From positions 135,658 through 199,657 of the forward strand of contig NZ_HE611066.1 of the NCBI RefSeq assembly GCF_000285595.1: DNA of 64,000 nt. The letters run 5' to 3'. Origin of the DNA: Kurthia senegalensis (lineage in GTDB: Bacteria; Bacillota; Bacilli; Bacillales_A; Planococcaceae). A program made the position numbers and the translations under genes. Position 1 is the first letter of the stretch. Each line of letters starts with the position of its first letter. Below, piece by piece: positions 58,642 to 64,000 of the stretch. The notes under the pieces were generated by a model. The model was not told the DNA's origin, searched no databases, and saw nothing but the letters and a program-made list of their open reading frames with translations.

Positions 58642-59858
58642 TTAAGTATTGCTCTCAGTCGGTTCTAATGATTTTAAATTTAAAATTTGTTTATCTTTAA
58701 AATAAATAATTCCAATCAAAATGGATATAATTCCATAGAAACTAATAACTAAATATATATTTAAAAAGCCCAATATAAATCCACCGAATAACGCACCTAT
58801 GGGCATTGCTAAAGTAATGATTGTATCAACTGTGGCGTTTACTCGCCCAAGGAGAGAAATTGGTGTTAACGTTTGGATAAGACTTGAATAGATGATGTTT
58901 GTTATCCCCGTACATATAGAAGTCAATACAAATAAAAGTAATGCAACTATCATAGAGTTTGTAAATGGTAAAAAACACCATATAATACCCCTAATTAAAA
59001 AACCAAAAATCAATATTTTTCCGATATTTATTTTTTGAAATAAGTTTACTGAAAAGGAACCAATGATTCCACCTACAGCGATTGCTCCTAAAATAAATCC
59101 ATATGTCTCTGCAGCGTTTTCGAAAGTTTTTGCGTAATATGGATAAGCTACAGCGTTAACCGCACCAAAGAAATTAACAATAATTAGTGGGAACAATAAC
59201 TTTTTTAAAATTGATTTTGAAATCGCATGATACCCTTCGATTAAATCTGTTTTATATTCATTGAATGAATAAATTGAATTTTGTTGTCCTTTATATGAAA
59301 ATTTCATAAAACAAACAGTGAGTAAAGGGAATAAAAATAATATCCAATTTATTTCATAAAGATGAATAAGTGTAAATGTAGTGATCAATATACCTGATAA
59401 TGCATTGAAAAGTGAGTCAAGAACTTTATAAGAGATAGATAAAGCTGAATTTGCTGTAATTAGATGTTTAGTGTCTACTATTTGAGGCAATATGGTTTCT
59501 TCTAGGGGATATGTAATAGCACTTAAAGAAGTAGAAATAAATATAATCATTAACAATATCCATATATGCATCAAATCAAATTGTAATAAACTAATTAAGA
59601 TAAAAATTAAAAATAACTGAAATACCGTTGAATATATTAATATTTTTTTAGGATTACTTCTATCAATTATCGGTCCAAAGAATATTAGTAAAACTTCTGG
59701 AAGGGTGATAAAAAAACGACCAGCCCCGTATAAAAACTAGAATGAAAATGATTTACAACATACCACATAGTAACTATATAGAAAACGCTATCTGCTATAT
59801 TCGTAAATATACGAGTAGTCAATAAAAACATAAAACTTTTGTTTGTAAATAAACTCAT
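58642..59858 (-). CDS. MFS transporter (DHA3 type), frameshifted
   Basis: About 405 residues. ATG at 59858 with GAGGAG upstream gives MSLFTNKSFMFLLTTRIFTN. At the A7 run 59710-59716 one missing base separates it from FITLPEVLLIFFGPIIDR and the remaining ten or so helices. Codon use is much more AT-rich than the MFS at 12.3 kb, suggesting separate acquisition. Substrate unknown. Confidence 0.75.
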
Positions 59859-59995
59859 AATATACTCCTCATTTAAAATTTCTTATAAAAAATTTCCACA
59901 TTATTCAGAATAATGCGTGTATAATCTTTATTTTAGCTATTTCGTTCACTCAATAAATATACATATTTTAACTAATTTTATCAAAAGCAAAATGT

Positions 59996-60076
59996 CCCCA
60001 AAGTGCTGTTTGGAAAACAAAATCACTCCAATTCCGTACATACCGACAACACTTTTTCTTAGGTACTTTCATGAAA
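59996..60076. repeat. Mosaic repeat, left half (R2)
   Basis: CCCCAAAGTGCTGTTTGG, then CACTCCAATTCCGTACATA, CGACAACACTTTTTCTT and ACTTTCATGAA match the R2 consensus. Confidence 0.75.
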
Positions 60077-60124
60077 AATAACATTATTTTGAAAAAGTTA
60101 GAGATAAAATAAATCGAGTTATGA
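60069..60124. repeat. Duplicate of the 3' end of the 57223 gene remnant
   Basis: GAAAAATAACATTATTTTGA and AAAAAGTTAGAGATAAAATA plus AATCGAGTTATGATGCAT occur here and at 57212-57282 (with a short gap), directly joined to an R2 element in both places. Confidence 0.7.
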
Positions 60125-60226
60125 TGCATTAAGCTGCTGTAGAGAACGTTTTTAAGACGACTAATGAAACGTAATGGCTTTTATTATCCATTATTTGGTA
60201 TAATAACACAAAAAGGAAGTGTTATT

Positions 60227-60389
60227 TTGGAAAAAATCTCTTTATTTTTGAGTTTTTTGTTTTTTATTAATTCTTTATTTTGACTTTTTTAAAGAAGATG
60301 TAAATTTATTTATCCCAACGTCAGTGTTAATTGTATTATTAATACTAAGTTATATTTTTCTAAAAGATCGAATGATTCATGGGAAATGA
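60227..60389 (+). CDS. Small membrane protein, frameshifted
   Basis: TTG start at 60227 after AAGGAAG. MEKISLFLSFLFFIN is followed after a one-base shift by LYFDFFKEDVNLFIP and a second hydrophobic helix (SVLIVLLILSYIF), ending HGKstop at 60389. About 54 residues. The stop overlaps the next ATG. Unknown function. Confidence 0.5.
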
Positions 60390-60588
60390 GTAAAAAACAA
60401 AACTAATTTTCGAAGTGTCTGTGCCTACTATATTGGTAGCAACAGTTGTTATTTTTTATTTATTAGGGGGTCGTTCACAACATGGAATTAACCCAACTGA
60501 TTATGTAATTTGGATTCTCTATGCATTTTCGTTAATTAGTGCCCTTAGAAACTTTAAAAAGAAGATTCTTTTACCCAAGATAATTTAA
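60386..60588 (+). CDS. Small membrane protein, frameshifted
   Basis: ATG at 60386 overlaps the previous stop (ATGA). One base missing in an A6 run separates MSKK from KLIFEVSVPTILVATVVIFY and a second helix (VIWILYAFSLISAL). About 67 residues with a basic C-terminus. Unknown function; coupled to the preceding small gene. Confidence 0.5.
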
Positions 60589-60607
60589 ATTAAGGTTTTT
60601 CTTGAAT

Positions 60608-60712
60608 TCTTTCATGTATCACAATAGTAACTAGAAAAGTCACGAATCATTGAGTTAACAATCATTCGTGACTTTTTTTGATATTCCCTAACGCAGATTT
60701 AGGAACGTTATT
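60608..60712. repeat. Mosaic repeat, hairpin plus right half
   Basis: CTTTCATGTATCACAATAG, hairpin CACGAATCATTG...CAATCATTCGTG with T7, then TTCCCTAACGCAGATTTAGG and AACGTTATT. Confidence 0.7.
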
Positions 60713-60743
60713 AACGTTTGATTTGTATACGTTATAAATATGA

Positions 60744-60863
60744 TTATAACCAATTATTCACATAAGCAATTAGCCCAACAATCGCACCTGCTGTGGCCCC
60801 AAAAAATACAAAATAGCTCGTTTTTATTTCGGCGATATTCCATTTTTTATTTGTAATGTTCAT
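60744..60863 (-). CDS. 39-residue single-helix membrane protein
   Basis: ATG at 60863 is preceded by AGGAGGG; the product has a basic N-terminus (NKKW) and one membrane helix (YFVFFGATAGAIVGLIAYV) and stops at 60744. It lies 16 nt after the 114-residue membrane protein gene on the same strand, so both form a two-gene unit. Function unknown. Confidence 0.6.
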   Translation of the reverse strand: MNITNKKWNIAEIKTSYFVFFGATAGAIVGLIAYVNNWL

Positions 60864-60879
60864 CAAAAATCCCTCCTAC

Positions 60880-61224
60880 TTAATATGGTTGAAACCAAAC
60901 ATAGTAATTCATAAAAATAAGACAAGAAAACATAAATAAAATGGGAGTAAGTAACATTCGTCTTTGTAAAATCGTTTGCGTCAAATGGGGACGTAATTTC
61001 TTCCACATAATCATGCCTACTGTTATTACGAACAAAATAACAAACACTTCTGGATATACTAAAAGGAAAGTGACATCGCCGATCCCTAAAAAAATCTCCA
61101 ATAAAGCAGCATAGCCTAGCAAACGTATTTTGCCTACATACAGTTGAATAGTAAACATTAAATTTATAAGCCACATCTTTATTTTCCAGTATAATCCTCC
61201 AAATAAAAATACAATATATCCCAT
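60880..61224 (-). CDS. Small integral membrane protein
   Basis: 114 residues with three membrane segments (about 5-30, 40-72, 92-110). The start is uncertain: ATG at 61224 has only a weak site, and M17 is another candidate. Not recognised as a known family. It is followed by the 39-residue membrane protein gene and then a mosaic repeat. Confidence 0.5.
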   Translation of the reverse strand: MGYIVFLFGGLYWKIKMWLINLMFTIQLYVGKIRLLGYAALLEIFLGIGDVTFLLVYPEVFVILFVITVGMIMWKKLRPHLTQTILQRRMLLTPILFMFSCLIFMNYYVWFQPY

Positions 61225-61267
61225 TTTACCATAAATACTGTAAGGATGTGAAAGATACCTAAAGTTT

Positions 61268-61413
61268 CATGGAGGAAACAAAGTGGCGACAATACTTTTT
61301 CTTAAGTACTTTCATGTATCACAATAGTAACTAGAAAAGCCACGAATCATTGATTTAACAATCATTCGTGACTTTTTTTGATATTCCCTAACGCGGATTT
61401 GGGAACGTTATTT
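61268..61413. repeat. Mosaic repeat, near-full element
   Basis: Truncated left half (GCGACAATACTTTTTCTTAA), the CACGAATCATTG hairpin, and right half TTCCCTAACGCGGATTTGGG plus AACGTTATTT. Confidence 0.75.
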
Positions 61414-61440
61414 ATTTTATTAATGTATGAATATGTACAT

Positions 61441-61970
61441 TTAAAACTTAGCTTTCCATTCACTTTCTAGGATTCCCATTTCAATTAAATTCCAAAATTC
61501 ATCACCATTTTTCTAGCATCTCTAAGTAAACCTTCTTTTTTGAAACCAACTTTTTCATAACATTTAATGGCAGAAGTATTAAAATCAAATACACCTAGCG
61601 TAACTTTGTGTAATTTAAGTTCTTCAAATGCAAATGTTAAGGCAGCTAACATTAATTGCGTACCATAGCCATTTCCTCTACTTTCTGATTGTCCAATTAA
61701 TACTTTTCCGATTCTTGCAGATTCGTTAATTCGGTCAACGTTTCCAAGAGAAATATGTCCAATCACTTCATTGGTCGATTCGTTTACAGCTTTAAATATA
61801 TATTTTGTAGCATTAACTGTATTAGCATCCTTCAAATAATGTTCGAGTTGCTCTACAGTTAATGGGTAAGTAAACGCAGGTCCTCCCCATTGTAATGCAA
61901 AAGATGAATCAGGTATCCAGTTAATAAGTTGGTGAAAATCGGCTTCCGAAAATGGTTCTAATTTTAACAT
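61441..61970 (-). CDS. GNAT acetyltransferase, copy 2, frameshifted
   Basis: About 176 residues; nearly identical in protein sequence to copy 1 at 56525-57055. One base missing in T5 (61508-61512) interrupts LLRDARK; the correct frame continues NGDEFWNLIEMGILESEWK to the stop at 61441. Same ribosome binding site and same downstream half element as copy 1, so the whole unit was duplicated. Confidence 0.8.
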
Positions 61971-62040
61971 AATAATACACTCCTTCTTAACGTTGATATA
62001 TTAAAATAATACGAATGAATATTTCGTCTTTTTTGTTTAG

Positions 62041-62070
62041 TCCCCTAAGTGTCATTTAGGAACCTTTTTT
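62041..62070. repeat. Mosaic repeat, half element (R1)
   Basis: TCCCCTAAGTG and TTTAGGAACCTTTTTT. No minus-strand gene ends next to it; plus-strand toxin and immunity genes follow. Confidence 0.6.
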
Positions 62071-62184
62071 GTATTCAAATGTATAAATAAATTTTAAATT
62101 ATTCGTTTCTGTAGCTCTAGAAGCTAAGACTGCAAGCAAACTTTAGCTTCTTTGAATGGGGATATACTTGATAAACTTTTCTAA

Positions 62185-62583
62185 TTCTATTTCAAAGTAA
62201 TAGCGGCTTTAAAGAGAGGAAAGAAAACTTTCCTAGCAAAGTCAAAAGATGCATCTAAAACGGCTACTGCAAATTTCACTAATTTCACAGCTAACGTCGG
62301 CAGGAAAAAGGTCGATTTTACCAAAGCAAAAATGCAACATATGCTTCAAGGACATCACCCTAATTATTGGACAGGTAAAGGTGGTAAATCAATGTTCGAT
62401 CCAGATTTCAGCGTAAATCAGGTGAAAAATATTGTAACAAATGTTATTAATAGAAATAAAACTAAAATTATTACTGAATTAAGTAAAGGAAAACCAGTAG
62501 ATATATATAAAACAATAAATGGCATTAAGTATAAAGTCCATATTAGAAAAGACGGGTACGTAAAATCGGCTTATTCTGTATAA
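62185..62583 (+). CDS. Orphan toxin C-terminal module (EndoU-like)
   Basis: The frame is open from 62185 but has no start with a ribosome binding site before ATG 62332. HMLQGHHPNYW, MFDPDFSVNQVKNIVTNVI and the end IKYKVHIRKDGYVKSAYSV resemble C-terminal ribonuclease tips of polymorphic toxins (EndoU-like; family match by eye). The N-terminal delivery part is missing. A putative immunity gene follows 13 nt later. Either an orphan tip for recombination or a decayed toxin. Confidence 0.55.
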   Translation, partial: FYFKVIAALKRGKKTFLAKSKDASKTATANFTNFTANVGRKKVDFTKAKMQHMLQGHHPNYWTGKGGKSMFDPDFSVNQVKNIVTNVINRNKTKIITELSKGKPVDIYKTINGIKYKVHIRKDGYVKSAYSV

Positions 62584-62596
62584 TGAGGTGAATGAA

Positions 62597-63142
62597 ATGT
62601 TTATTATAAAAAGTTATATCTCAAATCATCTTCCTAATTTAGGATATTTGACATCAAAAAAAGAGAAATTCTTATCTATTAACGACCCTTTAGCTATGAA
62701 AGCTGCTCAAATGATTTTAGAAGATAATGAACAGGATTATTTAGAAGGTTGTATTACCGCGACCTATAATTCGGAAGTTATATTTACCAAGGATTTTGAA
62801 ACAACTGATTTATTGTTTACATGGCAAACAATTATAACTCCTTTATTGATTAACGAAATGGATGGTATTTTTAAAATCACATTTTTAGATTCGCTAATTA
62901 GTGTTGAGATTTCAGAAAAAGACAATTTATTTTACATTCAATTAGAAGATTCATCTGGTATTTTGAATTATAATTTAAACAAAGTGATTAGTATTCCTAA
63001 AGAAGACTATTTAAAGGAAGTATCTAAGGAATTTTTATCTTTTGCAAGTTTTTGTGCTAATAATGAATTAAAATTTTGTGAGGAAAGTACTTATCCTTCG
63101 TTCATTTTAGATTATCAAAAATTAAAATCTAAAATGAAATAA
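62597..63142 (+). CDS. Putative immunity protein for the adjacent toxin tip
   Basis: 181 residues from the ATG at 62597, eight bases after TGAGG; the GTG at 62588 overlaps that site. Acidic, soluble, with FTKDFETTDLLFTWQTIITP and FYIQLEDSSGILNYN. Not recognised as a named family. Its position directly after the toxin module is the reason for the call (inference). Confidence 0.5.
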   Translation: MFIIKSYISNHLPNLGYLTSKKEKFLSINDPLAMKAAQMILEDNEQDYLEGCITATYNSEVIFTKDFETTDLLFTWQTIITPLLINEMDGIFKITFLDSLISVEISEKDNLFYIQLEDSSGILNYNLNKVISIPKEDYLKEVSKEFLSFASFCANNELKFCEESTYPSFILDYQKLKSKMK

Positions 63143-63210
63143 ATTAGTTCAGAAAGGTCTCAGTTTCCCTCCTAATTTGATATGTTAGTATTTCTAGAAA
63201 AGGTCTGTGG

Positions 63211-63250
63211 ATTCCTTTTAGGGGTCACTTCACATTTAGGAACGTTATTT
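63211..63250. repeat. Mosaic repeat, half element (R1)
   Basis: ATTCCTTTTAGGGGTCAC and TTTAGGAACGTTATTT, 26 bases after the HIT gene stop on the minus strand. Confidence 0.6.
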
Positions 63251-63276
63251 AATTAAGCTTGTATAATTATTTGATG

Positions 63277-63684
63277 TTATTTAGCAGTCTTTCTGTTGTT
63301 TTCTTTATCCTTAAACATAAATCTTATGCCCTTACCGACAAGTGGTTCATCTTCATATCTCGGTAAAATGTGAAAATGTGCATGAGGTATATGTTGCCCT
63401 GCTTTTTCACCACAATTCCATCCGAGATTGTATCCTTGTGGTTGATAATGCTTATCTAAATATTTTTTAACATCTTGAAGAAGAGAATATGTAGCATTCC
63501 ATTCTTCCAAGGTTAAATCAAAGGTTGTCTCTCTATGTATTTTAGGTACAATTATGCCTGCCCCTTCAAGCTGAACGCCCTTTTGACGAGCTTGCTCTAA
63601 TTGCAAAAACATACAATGTTCGTTACTTAAAATTACTGTTTGTGTTGGTTCCAAATCTAAATTACATAATGGACAATTATTCAT
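63277..63684 (-). CDS. HIT-family nucleotide hydrolase-like protein
   Basis: 135 residues. The histidine triad is HIPHAHFHILPRY (about residues 97-109). CPLC near the N-terminus suggests a metal-binding turn, paired with NEHC. HIT proteins hydrolyse nucleoside polyphosphate or phosphoramidate bonds. The ATG has AGGAGGGG upstream. Single-gene unit of the mosaic. Confidence 0.85.
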   Translation of the reverse strand: MNNCPLCNLDLEPTQTVILSNEHCMFLQLEQARQKGVQLEGAGIIVPKIHRETTFDLTLEEWNATYSLLQDVKKYLDKHYQPQGYNLGWNCGEKAGQHIPHAHFHILPRYEDEPLVGKGIRFMFKDKENNRKTAK

Positions 63685-63783
63685 ATTAGACTGTTTCCCC
63701 TCCTAAGAATCCCCTATTTGTAATCCCTATTTTAATCGAGATAGTCATATTAAAACAATTTAGAAATTGGCCCTCACAAAACC

Positions 63784-63846
63784 TTCCCAAAGCGATGTTT
63801 GGGTATCAAAATCATTCCAATTCCGTAACAATCGGTAATACTGATC
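63784..63846. repeat. Mosaic repeat, left half (R2)
   Basis: TTCCCAAAGCGATGTTTGGG, then CATTCCAATTCCGTAAC and CGGTAATACTGATC match R2 with divergence at the right end. Confidence 0.65.
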
Positions 63847-63849
63847 TAC

Positions 63850-64000
63850 ACAAAGTAGCCAACCTTTTCCACTGAAAAAAGTAGCCTTAAATGGTTATTT
63901 TTTATTGCTTTTAGCGATTTGAAAAAAATGGCACATCGGTACGATCCGCCATTTTTTGTGCCAGGGATTTTCGATTTTCGCACGCATCGTAACCATGCTA
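63850..64000 (-). mobile_element. Probable insertion-sequence end (IS21-like)
   Basis: AAAGTAGCCAACCTTTTCC and AAAAAAGTAGCC repeat an AGTAGCC motif as in the multiple terminal repeats of IS21-type elements. A minus-strand frame through the window edge is short and unassigned. The element would extend beyond 64000. Confidence 0.3.

Noticed and set aside
60863-61174. 103-residue ORF overlapping the small membrane protein gene
   Set aside because: It is an alternative frame of the 114-residue protein, with no ribosome binding site and poor composition.
51600-63850. A classical chromosomal integron
   Set aside because: No integrase gene, no attI, and the repeat boundaries do not match RYYYAAC/GTTRRRY. 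Only the architecture is similar, so it is reported as attC-like.

Overview
The window looks like a chromosomal segment of a low-GC Gram-positive bacterium of the Bacillales. Ribosome binding sites are strong AGGAGG types, GTG and TTG starts are used, and CatE, NatAB/YhaPQ-type, YczE and DUF6442 homologues are typical of Bacillus relatives. A Kurthia/Caryophanon/Planococcaceae-like host is my best guess (inference, low confidence). No rRNA or tRNA gene was seen. At least seventeen genes are broken by a base missing from a run of 5-7 A or T. When one base is put back, a full family-length protein results. I therefore annotate them as whole genes with a frameshift and suspect consensus errors more than decay.

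Region 1 (1-21.4 kb) is ordinary chromosome: an RsbU-like phosphatase, two nitroreductases, a thioesterase/TetR divergent pair, a HAD phosphatase, an HD-GYP protein with a degenerate HD pair, a NatAB-type ABC exporter, CatE dioxygenase, a YczE-like protein, an MFS exporter facing an XRE-TPR regulator, a methyltransferase, two alpha/beta hydrolases, a YiiX-like cysteine peptidase and a secreted nuclease lipoprotein.

Region 2 (21.5-46.6 kb) is the main attraction: two long minus-strand operons, each headed by a cobalamin riboswitch followed by an intrinsic terminator. They encode bacterial counterparts of the two halves of animal intrinsic factor/transcobalamin: alpha/alpha-toroid (prenyltransferase-like) proteins and DUF4430 (transcobalamin C-terminal-like) proteins. 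The distal operon encodes four secreted proteins (up to about 1,830 residues) extended by roughly 80-residue helical repeats and Ig-like modules. The proximal operon encodes a long DUF4430 protein, a membrane-anchored toroid, a membrane-anchored DUF4430 protein, EcfT, a fused double EcfA ATPase, then MoxR, DUF58 and a TgpA-like transglutaminase-fold membrane protein. I infer a B12-repressed surface capture and relay system feeding an ECF importer. No S component is encoded here.

Region 3 (46.7-50.3 kb) is a stripped type I-C CRISPR-Cas locus: cas5c-cas8c-cas7c (with a probable internal cas11c) and one repeat 8 bp after cas7c. There is no array, no cas3 and no cas4-cas1-cas2.

Region 4 (51-63.9 kb) is an accessory mosaic of small single-gene units (SUKH, three GNAT copies, DUF4362 lipoprotein, alpha/beta hydrolase, metallo-beta-lactamase fold, AhpD-like, HIT, MFS, small membrane proteins, an orphan toxin tip with putative immunity protein). 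A family of structured repeats separates most of them. In a complete copy two pairs of inverted core sites flank a variable centre, a layout resembling integron attC sites although the sequence is not canonical. No recombinase lies in the window. The last 150 bases look like an insertion-sequence end.
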